Notes: generated by a model not told the origin, from the letters alone. A stretch of DNA of 64,000 nt from Burkholderiales bacterium (GCA_028868305.1 JAGWUS010000007.1:31719-95718); one strand, 5' to 3'. Shown: positions 25,407 through 34,074, numbered from the stretch's first letter. A program made the numbers and translations.

Positions 25407-25463
25407 GGTGGTCTCCATTGGTTAAAGCCATTGCGAGAGACTTTACCTATCGCTTCCTTTTAC

Positions 25464-25506
25464 GGATCAAATCAAAGTGACATCATTATTTTCTTTAAAT
25501 TAACAA
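25464..25506 (-). promoter_or_regulatory. Shared promoter block, copy upstream of the Bug receptor gene
   Basis: Read on the minus strand: TTGTT, ten bases, then AATAATGATG, TCACTTT and TTGATCC, ending 57 bases before the receptor ATG. By hand alignment it matches 26445-26487 at 33 of 43 positions with no gap, and the distance to the start codon is almost the same. Confidence 0.75.
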
Positions 25507-25527
25507 TCAACAGAGGGGACTTGTTGC

Positions 25528-26445
25528 CTATTTCTGGGCCGGTGAAGTGCTTGCGAATGCCTCCACAATGTGATCAACGAAGGCACGCACCCGCGCCGCC
25601 ATCTGCAGGCGTTGGGGGTACACAGCGTAGATGTCTGCAGGCGGTGTTTGCCAGTTTTCCAGCACCTGTTGCAAACGTCCGCTGTTCAGGTATTTGGAGA
25701 TGTCCCACTCGGCACGCATCAAAAGGCCGTGTCCGGCCAAGGCCCAGTTCACGGCGATTTCTCCGTCATTGGTGCTGAGAGAGCCTCTCACCTTGACCGT
25801 CTCGGTTTTTTGTCCCGAACTCAGGTGCCAAATGCCGTAGGCCTCGTCGCCCTGGCGAATACCGATGCAATTATGTTGCGCCAGTTCGTGCGGTGTTTTG
25901 GGTGTTCCATGCGCCTTGAGATACGCTGGCGAGGCGCAAATCAGCCGGCGATTCCCGGTGATGCGTCTGGCAATGACCCGGGCATCGGGCGGTTCGCCAA
26001 ACCGAATGCAGACATCAAAGGCATCTTCTGTCAGCGGTGGTGGGTTGACCGTCAATTGAAGTTGGACCTGCACCTCCGGGTACTTTTTGACAAACCCTGA
26101 AATCAGGGGCGCGATATGCGATCGCCCAAATCCCAGAGTTGCATTGACTCTGACCAGCCCCTTGGGCGCGGCCAATGAACTGCTTACCAAACGTTCCATA
26201 TCGTCTATGTCAGCCAGTATGCGACGCGCGTGCTCCAGGTAAACCTCACCCTCCGCCGTGAGGCTGACCCGTCGGGTTGTCCGGTTGAGCAATTGCACAC
26301 CCAGCCTGGACTCCATTTGGCTCAGGCGCTTGCTGACCGCAGGCGTGGTGATGTTCATCTCGCGTGCCACCGAAGAAAAGCTGCCCAGACGTGCGAGCAG
26401 ACTGAAGAACGCCATCTCAGAGGGGGCGGTGGAAGGTGTCGACAT
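25528..26445 (-). CDS. LysR-family transcriptional regulator
   Basis: A 305-residue LysR regulator: winged helix in residues 5-65 (FFSLLARLGSFSSVAREMNITTPAVSKRLSQMESRLGVQLLNRTTRRVSLT) and a substrate-binding domain of periplasmic-protein fold from about residue 90. It lies between a Bug receptor gene and a divergent D-malate/tartrate-type dehydrogenase, an arrangement like dmlR–dmlA in E. coli. The inverted repeat CATTGTT–AACAATG overlaps its own start codon, so autoregulation is likely. The ligand is probably the pathway substrate. Confidence 0.92.
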   Translation of the reverse strand: MSTPSTAPSEMAFFSLLARLGSFSSVAREMNITTPAVSKRLSQMESRLGVQLLNRTTRRVSLTAEGEVYLEHARRILADIDDMERLVSSSLAAPKGLVRVNATLGFGRSHIAPLISGFVKKYPEVQVQLQLTVNPPPLTEDAFDVCIRFGEPPDARVIARRITGNRRLICASPAYLKAHGTPKTPHELAQHNCIGIRQGDEAYGIWHLSSGQKTETVKVRGSLSTNDGEIAVNWALAGHGLLMRAEWDISKYLNSGRLQQVLENWQTPPADIYAVYPQRLQMAARVRAFVDHIVEAFASTSPAQK

Positions 26446-26487
26446 TGTTGCCTCTAAGTAAACAATGAAGTCACTTTAAATTGATCC
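26443..26487 (+). promoter_or_regulatory. LysR-type inverted repeat and shared promoter block of the dehydrogenase gene
   Basis: The inverted repeat CATTGTT (26443-26449) and AACAATG (26461-26467) fits the T-N11-A rule for LysR sites and includes the lysR start codon. The block 26445-26487 continues with AATGAAG, TCACTTT and TTGATCC and matches the block upstream of the Bug receptor gene. It ends 55 bases before the dehydrogenase ATG. Confidence 0.75.
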
Positions 26488-26542
26488 ATTGAATTGGGCA
26501 ACAGGTACATTCTTTCCCATCGCAACCCGTACTGGAGAGACC

Positions 26543-27610
26543 ATGAAGACTTACAAAATCGCCTGCATTCCGGGAGATGGCATTGGCAAGGAGGTTGTAC
26601 CCGCGGGTCAGACCGTGCTTGAAGCCCTGGCCGCTGCCAGCGCTAGTTTCCAGTTTGAATTCGAGAACTTTGGGTGGGGGGGAGACTGGTACCGTGCCCA
26701 TGGCGAAATGATGCCCGCCGATGGACTCGACGCCCTGCGCAACAAAGATGCCATCCTGTTCGGCTCTGCGGGCGACCCGGCAATTCCTGACCACATCACG
26801 CTGTGGGGCCTGCGCCTGAAAATCTGCCAGGGTTTTGATCAGTATGCCAATGTACGCCCAACCCGCATCCTTCCCGGTATCGATGCCCCACTCAAGCGCT
26901 GCAAGCCGGAGGATTTGAATTGGGTCATCGTCCGTGAGAACTCGGAGGGTGAATATTCCGGTGTTGGCGGACGCGTCCACCAGGGCCATCCGATCGAAGT
27001 GGCTACCGATGTCACCATGATGACGCGCGTAGGCGTGGAGCGTGTCATGCGTTTTGCCTTCAAGCTGGCCCAGTCCCGCCCACGCAAGCTGCTGACAGTA
27101 GTCACCAAAAGCAACGCCCAACGCCATGCCATGGTGATGTGGGACGAGATCGCCCTGCAGGTTTCCAGGGAGTTCACTGATGTGAAGTGGAACAAGGAAA
27201 TTGTGGACGCCGCAACAGCCCGCATGGTCAACCGCCCCGCCACACTGGACACCATTGTGGCGACCAATCTGCACGCCGACATTCTGAGCGACCTGGCGGC
27301 TGCTCTGGCTGGCAGCCTTGGCATCGCACCCACTGGAAATATCGATCCCGAGCACCGCTACCCCTCCATGTTTGAGCCCATCCATGGCTCGGCGTTTGAC
27401 ATCATGGGCAAAGGATTGGCGAACCCCGTGGGCACCTTCTGGAGCTGCGTCATGCTGCTGGAACATATCGGCGAAGCAGCCGCTGCGAAAAAACTCATGG
27501 CGGCAATTGAACAGGTCACTGCGGACGTTTCCCTGCACACTGGTGATCTGGGCGGCAAGGCCACGACGGCACAAGTCACGGCTGCGGTTTGCGCGCGGAT
27601 CGCCAACTGA
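26543..27610 (+). CDS. D-malate/tartrate dehydrogenase-family enzyme
   Basis: A 355-residue member of the isocitrate/isopropylmalate dehydrogenase superfamily. The start MKTYKIACIPGDGIGKEVVPAG, the region WVIVRENSEGEYSGVGGR, the catalytic segment VVTKSNAQRHAMVMWDE and FEPIHGSAFDIMGKGLANP place it with DmlA/TtuC: oxidative decarboxylases of D-malate, or tartrate dehydrogenases, using NAD and a divalent metal. It is not the LeuB of the leucine pathway, which is at 53216. The ATG at 26543 has GGAGAG upstream; an extension to 26489 is less likely. Pathway context is the LysR regulator and Bug receptor. Confidence 0.87.
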   Translation: MKTYKIACIPGDGIGKEVVPAGQTVLEALAAASASFQFEFENFGWGGDWYRAHGEMMPADGLDALRNKDAILFGSAGDPAIPDHITLWGLRLKICQGFDQYANVRPTRILPGIDAPLKRCKPEDLNWVIVRENSEGEYSGVGGRVHQGHPIEVATDVTMMTRVGVERVMRFAFKLAQSRPRKLLTVVTKSNAQRHAMVMWDEIALQVSREFTDVKWNKEIVDAATARMVNRPATLDTIVATNLHADILSDLAAALAGSLGIAPTGNIDPEHRYPSMFEPIHGSAFDIMGKGLANPVGTFWSCVMLLEHIGEAAAAKKLMAAIEQVTADVSLHTGDLGGKATTAQVTAAVCARIAN

Positions 27611-27644
27611 CAATCCGCTGTAATCAGCATGGGCACACAGGCCC

Positions 27645-27674
27645 GAAAAAAAGGCTCCTTACGGAGCCTTTTTG
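27645..27674. terminator. Bidirectional terminator between the convergent dehydrogenase and helicase genes
   Basis: AAGGCTCC (27651-27658), loop TTAC, GGAGCCTT (27663-27670), with an A-run on the left and a T-run on the right, so it can end transcripts from both strands. Confidence 0.9.
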
Positions 27675-27679
27675 CTGGA

Positions 27680-29548
27680 TCAGTCTGCGTTGCGTGCCGG
27701 GCGCTTCTTGGCGTCGCGCGGCACAAACACCTTGCCGCCGTTGCCCGGTTTGGCAAAGCCGCTGGGCTTGCCGCCAAACGCTGGCTTGCCCAAGGTGGGT
27801 TTGCGCGGTGCAAACTCGCCGCGCGGTGCGCCAAAGTCGCCACGGGGCGCATTGAAATCACCACGTGGGCCCTGGCCTTCACCACGGCCACCGGCAAAGC
27901 GGTCGTTGAAACCACCCTTGCGCTCGTAGCTGAAACCCTCGCGCGATGCGCCACCGAAGTCACGTGCCTTGTCGCCAAATCCACCGCGCGGAGCACCGCC
28001 AAAGCCACCTTCGCGGGGGCCGTTGCTGAACTTGCGGTCACGCGGAGGGTGGCGGTCGGCCACATGGTTGCCACGGCCACCGAAGCTGGCGCCGGTACCG
28101 GGACGGGATTCGGGGAAGCGCTGTTGCGGCTCCAGACCCGGAATCACTTCGGATTTGAAGTGCTGACGGGTATAGGCTTCAATGTCGAAAATACGGCGGC
28201 GGTCACGGATCTCGGCAAAGGTCACGGCAATGCCGTCACGCCCTGCACGGCCGGTACGGCCAATGCGGTGGGTGTAGTCCTCGGCCTTCATGGGCAAACC
28301 GTAGTTGAACACGTGGGTGATGGTAGGTACGTCGATACCGCGCGCAGCCACATCGGTGGCGACCAGCACCTGCACCTGCCCCTGGCGCAATGCCATCAGG
28401 CGACGATTGCGCAGACCCTGGCTCAGGGCACCGTGCAGGGCCACGGCGTCAAAGCCGGCTTGCTGCAGGTCACCAGCCAGTCCGTCGCACTCGATCTGGG
28501 TGCTGGCGAACACGATGGCCTGGTTGATGGAAGCATCGCGCAACCAGTGGTCCAGCAGCTTGCGCTTGTGGTGGGCGTTGTCGGCCCAGAACAGCACCTG
28601 CTTGATGTTGGCGTGTTTTTCCTGCGGACTGTCGATGGTCACGCGCTGGGGTTCGCGCATCACGCGGGCAGCCAGCTGCTGAATGCGCGGCGCGAAGGTC
28701 GCGCTGAACATCATGGTCTGCTTGCGGGCGATGGTGAGCTGGTTGATTTCAGCCAAGTCGTCAGAAAAGCCCAGGTCCAGCATGCGGTCGGCTTCGTCCA
28801 CCACCAGGAATTGCACCTGGTCGAGCTTGATTTGCATGGAGCGTTGCAGGTCCAGCAAACGGCCAGGCGTAGCCACCACCAAGTTGGCGTTCTGCAGCTT
28901 GGCAATTTGCAACTGGTAAGGCATGCCGCCAACGATGTTGGCAATGCGCAGGCCACGGCAATGTTGCACCAGGTCGATAGCGTCATGGGCCACCTGCTGT
29001 GCCAGTTCACGGGTCGGGCAAACGATCAGGGCGCCCGGAGTTGGTGCCTTGAAGTTGCGGGGGTTGGTGGGGTCCTTACGCTTGGTGCGCTTCGGTGGCG
29101 CTTCGCCCCTGGCAACCGCATCGGCACAGGCTTTTTCGAACTCGGCACGTTCGGCAGCATCGGCAGCGGCTTGCTGGGCCAGCAAGGTGTGCAGCACGGG
29201 CAGCAGGAAAGCAGCGGTCTTGCCGCTACCAGTCTGACTGGACACCATCAGGTCGATATAACCCTCTTTTTGCGCAGCACTGCTGGTCGGCAGAGCCAGG
29301 GGAATGGTCTTCTGTTGCACCGTGGTGGGCTGGGTATAGCCCAGGTCTTTCACGGCAGCGACGAGTTCACGGGCCAGGCCCAGCTCGACAAAGCCGTTGG
29401 GTACTTCGGGCGCCTCAGGGGCGTCAGACACAGCCAAGTCAGCCTCGCTGCCAGCAAGGGCTACGGTCGCTTCCATGGAATGGGTATCGGAATGGGAAAG
29501 GGATTCGGCAGGCGCAAACTCGCCTGTCACTTCAAAAGCGTCAGTCAT
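27680..29548 (-). CDS. DEAD-box RNA helicase, RhlE-like with RG-rich tail
   Basis: A 622-residue ATP-dependent RNA helicase. Motifs in order: Q motif (FVELGLARELVAAVKDLGYTQPTTVQ), I SSQTGSGKT, Ia PTRELAQQ, Ib TPGRLLD, II DEAD in VVDEADRMLDLGF, III SAT, V ATDVAARGIDVP and VI HRIGRTGRAG. Between motifs I and Ia there is an unusual charged insert of about 45 residues (AADAAERAEFEKACADAVARGEAPPKRTKRKD). The last ~140 residues are rich in Arg, Gly and Phe (GGFGGAPRGGFGDKARDFGG), an RNA-binding, phase-separation-prone tail. ATG 29548 is chosen over a TTG at 29596. The long leader upstream has hairpins, which would suit cold or autoregulation. Confidence 0.93.
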   Translation of the reverse strand: MTDAFEVTGEFAPAESLSHSDTHSMEATVALAGSEADLAVSDAPEAPEVPNGFVELGLARELVAAVKDLGYTQPTTVQQKTIPLALPTSSAAQKEGYIDLMVSSQTGSGKTAAFLLPVLHTLLAQQAAADAAERAEFEKACADAVARGEAPPKRTKRKDPTNPRNFKAPTPGALIVCPTRELAQQVAHDAIDLVQHCRGLRIANIVGGMPYQLQIAKLQNANLVVATPGRLLDLQRSMQIKLDQVQFLVVDEADRMLDLGFSDDLAEINQLTIARKQTMMFSATFAPRIQQLAARVMREPQRVTIDSPQEKHANIKQVLFWADNAHHKRKLLDHWLRDASINQAIVFASTQIECDGLAGDLQQAGFDAVALHGALSQGLRNRRLMALRQGQVQVLVATDVAARGIDVPTITHVFNYGLPMKAEDYTHRIGRTGRAGRDGIAVTFAEIRDRRRIFDIEAYTRQHFKSEVIPGLEPQQRFPESRPGTGASFGGRGNHVADRHPPRDRKFSNGPREGGFGGAPRGGFGDKARDFGGASREGFSYERKGGFNDRFAGGRGEGQGPRGDFNAPRGDFGAPRGEFAPRKPTLGKPAFGGKPSGFAKPGNGGKVFVPRDAKKRPARNAD

Positions 29549-29673
29549 ATTTTTTCTCACACGCGAGCGCCGCAGGGTGTGCGGCTGCTCCGTCAATGGT
29601 TAAAAAACATCAACCATCAAACAGAACCTGCTCTGACCCGTAAAAGGGTTTATTCAGCGCTTGGGGCCATTAC

Positions 29674-29698
29674 CGCCACGTTCAAAAGTGACGTGGCG
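29674..29698. other. 8-bp perfect stem-loop in the helicase leader
   Basis: CGCCACGT (29674-29681) and ACGTGGCG (29691-29698) pair perfectly around a 9-base loop in the 235-bp spacer between the orn stop and the helicase start. There is no T-run, so it is not an obvious intrinsic terminator; it may be a regulatory hairpin in the helicase leader RNA or a protein-binding palindrome. Confidence 0.55.
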
Positions 29699-29783
29699 AG
29701 CCCGGTGAATGAAGGGAGATGTACAAATCATCGCTACCCTGTGTAGCGAAGCCGATGATTATGGCATGAATTCGGGTTTCTAC

Positions 29784-30353
29784 CTAATCTACGTTCAGAA
29801 AGTGGGTCCGGTAGTGCTCCAGCTCGTCGATGGATTCATGCACATCGGCCAGCGCGGTGTGCCGTTGCTGCTTCTTGAACGCGGCATAAATCTCCGGCTT
29901 CCAGCGTTTGGACAGCTCCTTGAGTGTGCTCACGTCCAGATTGCGGTAATGGAAGAACGCCTCCAGCTTGGGCATGTATTTGACGAGGAAGCGGCGGTCC
30001 TGCCCGATGGAGTTGCCGCACATGGGCGAGCCATTGGCAGGCACATACTGGCTCAGGAACGCAATCAGTTGCTCCTGTGCCTCGTCTTCGGTCATGCTGG
30101 ACGCCTTGACCTTGTCAATCAACCCGCTCTTGCCGTGGGTGCCCTTGTTCCAGGCATCCATCAGGTTCAGTTGCGCATCGCTCTGGTGAATCACCAGTAC
30201 CGGGCCCTCGGTGCGGTTCTCCAAATTGGGGCCGGTCACAATGACCGCAATTTCAATGATGCGGTCCACTTCGGGGTTGAGCCCGGTCATTTCGCAGTCC
30301 AGCCAGACCAGATTTTTGTCGGATTTACGCAGTGGGGTGTTCGTGTCTTCCAT
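29784..30353 (-). CDS. orn: Oligoribonuclease
   Basis: A 189-residue DEDD-family 3'-5' exoribonuclease that degrades RNA dinucleotides, including pGpG from cyclic-di-GMP. Exo [21 protein letters not shown], Exo [16 protein letters not shown] and Exo [20 protein letters not shown] carry the acidic metal ligands. Length and motifs match E. coli Orn. The ATG at 30353 is 37 bp from the divergent M48 peptidase start. The frame extends further upstream, but the family start ([14 protein letters not shown] within a few residues) supports this one. Confidence 0.96.
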   Translation of the reverse strand: MEDTNTPLRKSDKNLVWLDCEMTGLNPEVDRIIEIAVIVTGPNLENRTEGPVLVIHQSDAQLNLMDAWNKGTHGKSGLIDKVKASSMTEDEAQEQLIAFLSQYVPANGSPMCGNSIGQDRRFLVKYMPKLEAFFHYRNLDVSTLKELSKRWKPEIYAAFKKQQRHTALADVHESIDELEHYRTHFLNVD

Positions 30354-30390
30354 CGGGCAATTGTCGCCGACAGCGCTACACTCGGGCGCC

Positions 30391-31764
30391 ATGCATGACG
30401 TCTCCTCCGTTTCCGCGCTGTCCACTGCCCTGACGATTGGCTTTGCCATCGCGCTGGTGGCCAGTCTGCTGCTCAAGTTCTGGCTGGCCACCCGGCAAAT
30501 GCGCCACGTAGCCCAGCACCGTGGCGCTGTGCCACCGGCCTTTGCAGACCGCATCTCGCTGGCTGCGCACCAGAAAGCCGCTGACTACACCATCGCACAA
30601 GGACGACTGGGGCTGCTGGAACTGGCCTGGGGTACTGCGCTCACACTGGGCTGGACGCTGATGGGTGGCCTGTCGGCACTCAACCAGATGCTGGCGCAAT
30701 GGCTTGCTCCGGGAATCGCTCAGCAGGTCGCCCTGCTGGCGGCGTTTGCAGTCATCGGCGCAATGATCGACCTGCCTTTCACCCTGTACCGCACTTTTGT
30801 GCTGGAGCAGCGCTTTGGTTTCAACAAGACCACGGCATCGTTGTGGCTCAAAGACTTGCTCAAATCCACGGTGCTGTCCATCGTCATCGGCTTGCCCCTG
30901 GCCGCGCTGGTGCTGTGGATGATGGGTGCCACGGGCGCACTGTGGTGGCTGTGGACCTGGGGCGTCTGGATGGGTTTCAACCTGCTGGTGCTGCTGATCT
31001 ACCCGACCTGGATTGCTCCTTGGTTCAACCAGTTCAAACCACTCGAAGACCCGGAACTGAAAAGCCGGGTCACCGCACTGATGGCACGCTGCGGCTTTCA
31101 GTCCAAAGGTTTTTATGTGATGGACGGTTCCAGACGCAGCGCGCATGCCAACGCCTACTTCACCGGCTTTGGTGCTTCCAAACGGGTGGTGTTCTATGAC
31201 ACCTTGCTGGCCCAACTCAATGCGGCCGAAGTGGATGCCGTGCTGGCCCATGAGTTGGGGCACTTCAAGCACCGCCATATTCTCAAACGCATCGTGGCGA
31301 TGTTTGGCATGAGCCTGCTGGGCTTTGCTGCGCTGGGCTGGCTGAGCCAGCAGGTCTGGTTCTATACCGGCCTGGGCGTGTCCCCGAATATATGGACCCC
31401 CGCGCTCGGCGCTGCCGCGTCCTCGCTGCCCCCCGAGGGGGCCTTCGCGCCTTGGGGCGGCCCGGCGGCACTCGCGACCGCCCCCAACGATGCGCTGGCA
31501 CTGCTGCTGTTCATGATGGTGTTGCCACTCGTGGGCACGTTCGTTGGCCCGCTGTTTGCGCAACTGTCGCGCAAGCATGAATTCGAGGCCGACGCGTTTG
31601 CAGTGGCGCAAACCAGCGGGTCCGATCTATCGAGCGCTTTGCTCAAACTCTACCAGGACAACGCCTCCACGCTCACCCCCGATCCGGTGTACGTGAAGTT
31701 TTATTACTCACACCCGCCAGCCTCGGAGCGCCTGGGCCGCATGGTGCAGCCCGCGCAGGCCTGA
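30391..31764 (+). CDS. M48 metallopeptidase (Ste24/CAAX-protease type) carrying an in-frame repeat insert
   Basis: A 457-residue integral-membrane zinc protease with about seven helices. The zinc site is HELGH (in [13 protein letters not shown]) with the third ligand in [11 protein letters not shown], near residue 400. Bacterial Ste24-like proteins act in membrane-protein quality control. Between ...YTGLGVSPN and [13 protein letters not shown] it carries about 30 additional residues ([15 protein letters not shown], then [12 protein letters not shown]) encoded exactly by a copy of the GC-rich dispersed repeat at 31397-31470. The insert lies in the loop between the zinc-site helices and the next membrane helix, so the enzyme may still work. 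The ATG at 30391 is followed by [10 protein letters not shown]; earlier starts would overlap orn. Confidence 0.9.
   Translation: MHDVSSVSALSTALTIGFAIALVASLLLKFWLATRQMRHVAQHRGAVPPAFADRISLAAHQKAADYTIAQGRLGLLELAWGTALTLGWTLMGGLSALNQMLAQWLAPGIAQQVALLAAFAVIGAMIDLPFTLYRTFVLEQRFGFNKTTASLWLKDLLKSTVLSIVIGLPLAALVLWMMGATGALWWLWTWGVWMGFNLLVLLIYPTWIAPWFNQFKPLEDPELKSRVTALMARCGFQSKGFYVMDGSRRSAHANAYFTGFGASKRVVFYDTLLAQLNAAEVDAVLAHELGHFKHRHILKRIVAMFGMSLLGFAALGWLSQQVWFYTGLGVSPNIWTPALGAAASSLPPEGAFAPWGGPAALATAPNDALALLLFMMVLPLVGTFVGPLFAQLSRKHEFEADAFAVAQTSGSDLSSALLKLYQDNASTLTPDPVYVKFYYSHPPASERLGRMVQPAQA
31397..31470 (+). repeat. GC-rich dispersed repeat inserted in frame in the M48 peptidase gene
   Basis: Contains GCTGCCCCCCGAGGGGGC (31425-31442) and CCTTGGGGCGGCCCGGCGGC (31450-31469); the second is identical to 11415-11434. 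The 5' blocks (CCCCCGCGCTC, GCTGCCGCG) are more diverged. Confidence 0.85.
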
Positions 31765-31779
31765 AGACCAGGAGGATTT

Positions 31780-32103
31780 ATGGAAAATGCAGCTCCAGCC
31801 CCCGTGCGCATTGCGCAAAGCGCTACACAAGTCATAGCAGGCTTGGCCAAGCTGAATGGCTGGCGATTGCATGGAGACGGTGCCGACGTCGCCATCGAGA
31901 AGACCTACACCTTCGCCAACTACCTGCAGACCATGGCGTTTGCCAATGCGGTGGCGTATCTTGCTGAACGGCAGAACCACCATCCAGCCATGCTAGTGCA
32001 ATGGGGCAGTTGCAGCGTGCGTTTCAACACCCACGACGTGAACGGCATCTCCAAAACCGATTTCGAATGTGCTGCGCTGGTCGATGCGCTGGTGCAGCCC
32101 TGA
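31780..32103 (+). CDS. phhB: Pterin-4a-carbinolamine dehydratase
   Basis: A 107-residue PCD/DCoH-family protein that dehydrates 4a-hydroxytetrahydropterin, recycling the cofactor of phenylalanine hydroxylase. The active-site signature is AERQNHHPAMLVQWGSCSVRFNTHDV, with the His-His-Pro and the later Thr-His. It follows the M48 gene by 15 bp, preceded by AGGAGG, and is followed by rsgA after 9 bp. No phenylalanine hydroxylase gene is in the window, so the protein could have another role. Residues 12-22 (SATQVIAGLAK) are encoded by a sequence resembling half of the 48-bp repeat. Confidence 0.9.
   Translation: MENAAPAPVRIAQSATQVIAGLAKLNGWRLHGDGADVAIEKTYTFANYLQTMAFANAVAYLAERQNHHPAMLVQWGSCSVRFNTHDVNGISKTDFECAALVDALVQP
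31818..31845 (+). repeat. Possible partial copy of the 48-bp repeat in phhB
   Basis: GCTA, ten bases, ATAGC-like AGC, then GGCTTGGCC resembles the first half of the repeat. It is read in the same frame (SATQVIAGLA) as the trpF copy (NATEIIAACA). Only the half is matched, so this is tentative. Confidence 0.4.
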
Positions 32104-32112
32104 GACACCCCG

Positions 32113-33039
32113 TTGGCGGCCCCTCTGCTTGAACCCGGTTTGGTCGTTGCGGGCCACGGCCGCCACGTGTGGGTCGAGACACCGGATGGCCGCCGCCTGA
32201 TCTGCCACCCGCGCGGCAAGAAAAGCCAGACCGTGGTGGGCGACCACGTTCTCTGGCTGGCTACCCAGGACGAGGGCACCATCGAGAAAGTGGAGCCCCG
32301 GCGCAATCTCTTCTACCGCCAGGACGAGATTCGCACCAAGTCATTTGCCGCCAATCTGGACCAGGTGCTGGTGCTGATTGCAGCTGAGCCGGAATTCTCG
32401 GAAAGCCAGTTGTCGCGCGCGCTGATTGCCGCCGAAGCAGAGCACATTCGCCCCATCATTGCCCTGAATAAAAGCGATCTGATCGAACCTTTTGGTCGCG
32501 CCTGGGAACGCATGGGCATCTACCGCGATATGGGCTATACCGTGCTGCCGCTGGCGCTCAAACCCAAGGCATCCGGCGCCGCTGGAGACACCGACGCTCT
32601 ATGTGCCTTGCTTCAGGGAAAAACCACCTTGGTGCTGGGCCCCTCAGGCGCTGGCAAGAGCACACTGATCAACCGGCTGGTGCCCAACGCGCAGGTCTTG
32701 ACCAACGAGATTTCCACCGCGCTGAACTCGGGCAAACACACGACGACCAGCACCAGCCTGTACTGGGTGGATGCAGCGAAAACCACCGCAGTCATTGACT
32801 CCCCGGGCTTTCAGGAATTTGGCCTCAACCATATTGACCCCATGCACCTGGCCAGCCTGATGCCTGACATCAAGTCCTTTGCGGGCGAATGCAAGTTCTA
32901 CAACTGCAGCCATCTGCATGAGCCAGGCTGCGGCGTGCTTTCACATATCCAATCAAGCTCCAGACCGCACGGAATCTCTACAAACCGCTACAAAATATAT
33001 AGCGATTTGTTTGCAGAGCTTTCTCAGAAACGCTACTGA
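32113..33039 (+). CDS. rsgA: Small-subunit biogenesis GTPase RsgA
   Basis: A 308-residue circularly permuted GTPase that checks maturation of the 30S subunit. Order of motifs: OB-fold N-terminal domain, G4 LNKSD, then G1 GPSGAGKST, G2 region TTTSTSLY, G3 DSPG, and a C-terminal zinc knuckle with CKFYNCSHLHEPGC. The TTG at 32113 is the start giving a normal N-terminus (no ATG is nearby). The last 30 residues end in NRYKIYSDLFAELSQ; the DNA there includes a GCTA/TAGC palindrome like the repeat core, though in another frame, so it may be chance. Confidence 0.93.
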   Translation: MAAPLLEPGLVVAGHGRHVWVETPDGRRLICHPRGKKSQTVVGDHVLWLATQDEGTIEKVEPRRNLFYRQDEIRTKSFAANLDQVLVLIAAEPEFSESQLSRALIAAEAEHIRPIIALNKSDLIEPFGRAWERMGIYRDMGYTVLPLALKPKASGAAGDTDALCALLQGKTTLVLGPSGAGKSTLINRLVPNAQVLTNEISTALNSGKHTTTSTSLYWVDAAKTTAVIDSPGFQEFGLNHIDPMHLASLMPDIKSFAGECKFYNCSHLHEPGCGVLSHIQSSSRPHGISTNRYKIYSDLFAELSQKRY

Positions 33040-33055
33040 CGTCGTCTCGACAGAG

Positions 33056-33147
33056 GCTGGGGGCAGCAATTCCCCGCCGGGCCGCCCCAAGGGGAATTAG
33101 CCCCCCTCGGGGGCAGCGACCCGCGCAGCGGCGGAGCGTGGGGGTAA
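33056..33147 (-). repeat. GC-rich dispersed repeat between rsgA and the CobD-like gene
   Basis: On the minus strand: CCCCCACGCTCCGCCGCTGC, GCGGGTCGCTG, CCCCCGAGGGGGGC and CCTTGGGGCGGCCCGGCGG (33074-33092). The best-preserved copy in the window. It sits between two convergent gene ends and its strong hairpins could act as a terminator. Confidence 0.85.
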
Positions 33148-33153
33148 TTTCCT

Positions 33154-34074
33154 TTAGCCGATGAGGCGGGCCAGCGACAGCAGCGCCAGAAACACCATCC
33201 ACATCACCACGGTGCGCCACACCAGGCCCACCACCGCGCGCAGGTGCACGGGCTCAGGCGTCTGCCCTGCGCTGTCCCACTCTTTGGGGCCCAGCTTCAC
33301 ATTCAACGCGCCAGCCGTGGCCGCCAGCACTACACCGTCATTGTCGTTCGGGTAGCTGGCCGCATGCTTGCGCCAGCTTTCCACTGCCTCTTCGAAGCTG
33401 CCCACAAATGCAAAACCCAGCGCTGTACTACGTGCGGGTAACCAGTCGATGGCAGCCCATGCCGCACTGGCATTGGCGGTCACTGCCGCGCTGACGGGGT
33501 GACCAGTTGGTTCGGCGGGTCGATTCGCAAAGGTCGTCACATACTCACTCACCCGGTAAAGCACCGCCCCCGCTGGCCCCATACCGAAAGCTGCCAGCAG
33601 CGTGTACCAGCCAAATACGCCAAACACATGGCGATGCGCGGACAAAATGGAATGTTCAATCACGTGGCGAACGATCTCGCTGCGCGGCAAGGTGCTGGCG
33701 TCAATGCGCATCCATTGCGCCAGAAGCTGGCGCGCCTGGTCTTCATCGCCGGCATGCAAGGCGTCACGGATGGCCGTGAAATGGTGGCTGAACTGCCGAA
33801 AACCCAGGGTGGCGTAAAGAATGGCAATGTTCCAGACAACCGCAGCAATCCAGCCGATGGTCCAAACCAGCAGCCAGTGCACGACAAAGACCAGCAAGGC
33901 TGGAACCAACACCGACAGGGCCCATGCCAGCCAGCCATGGTGGGGCTTGCCGGCGTCGAAATTGCGCATGACCCAGCGCACCCAGATGCGAATGGTGTTG
34001 TGCACAGGATTGATCTGCGCCAGCGGGCGAGCCTGCTCCAGCAGCAGCGCAAAGAGGATGGAGATAAAACTCAT
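33154..34074 (-). CDS. CobD/CbiB-family membrane protein
   Basis: About 306 residues with four or five hydrophobic helices, starting MSFISILFALLLEQARPL and ending VWRTVVMWMVFLALLSLARLIG. It resembles the CobD/CbiB family (adenosylcobinamide-phosphate synthase) and the related AmpE-like proteins. No other cobalamin gene is nearby, and the Burkholderiales proteins of this shape may not make cobalamin, so a membrane protein of uncertain function is the safe reading. The ATG at 34074 is preferred to longer frames because the protein then starts with its membrane helix. The Nudix gene ends about 20 bp upstream. Confidence 0.75.
   Translation of the reverse strand: MSFISILFALLLEQARPLAQINPVHNTIRIWVRWVMRNFDAGKPHHGWLAWALSVLVPALLVFVVHWLLVWTIGWIAAVVWNIAILYATLGFRQFSHHFTAIRDALHAGDEDQARQLLAQWMRIDASTLPRSEIVRHVIEHSILSAHRHVFGVFGWYTLLAAFGMGPAGAVLYRVSEYVTTFANRPAEPTGHPVSAAVTANASAAWAAIDWLPARSTALGFAFVGSFEEAVESWRKHAASYPNDNDGVVLAATAGALNVKLGPKEWDSAGQTPEPVHLRAVVGLVWRTVVMWMVFLALLSLARLIG

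Noticed and set aside
27629..29746. A long plus-strand open frame opposite the DEAD-box helicase
   Set aside because: High third-position GC leaves antisense frames open; its translation has no recognisable domain, whereas the minus strand shows all helicase motifs.
32985..33010. GCTA…TAGC palindrome near the rsgA end as another copy of the 48-bp repeat
   Set aside because: It matches only the core, is read in a different frame, and encodes NRYKIYSDLFAEL, which looks like the normal RsgA C-terminus; probably chance.
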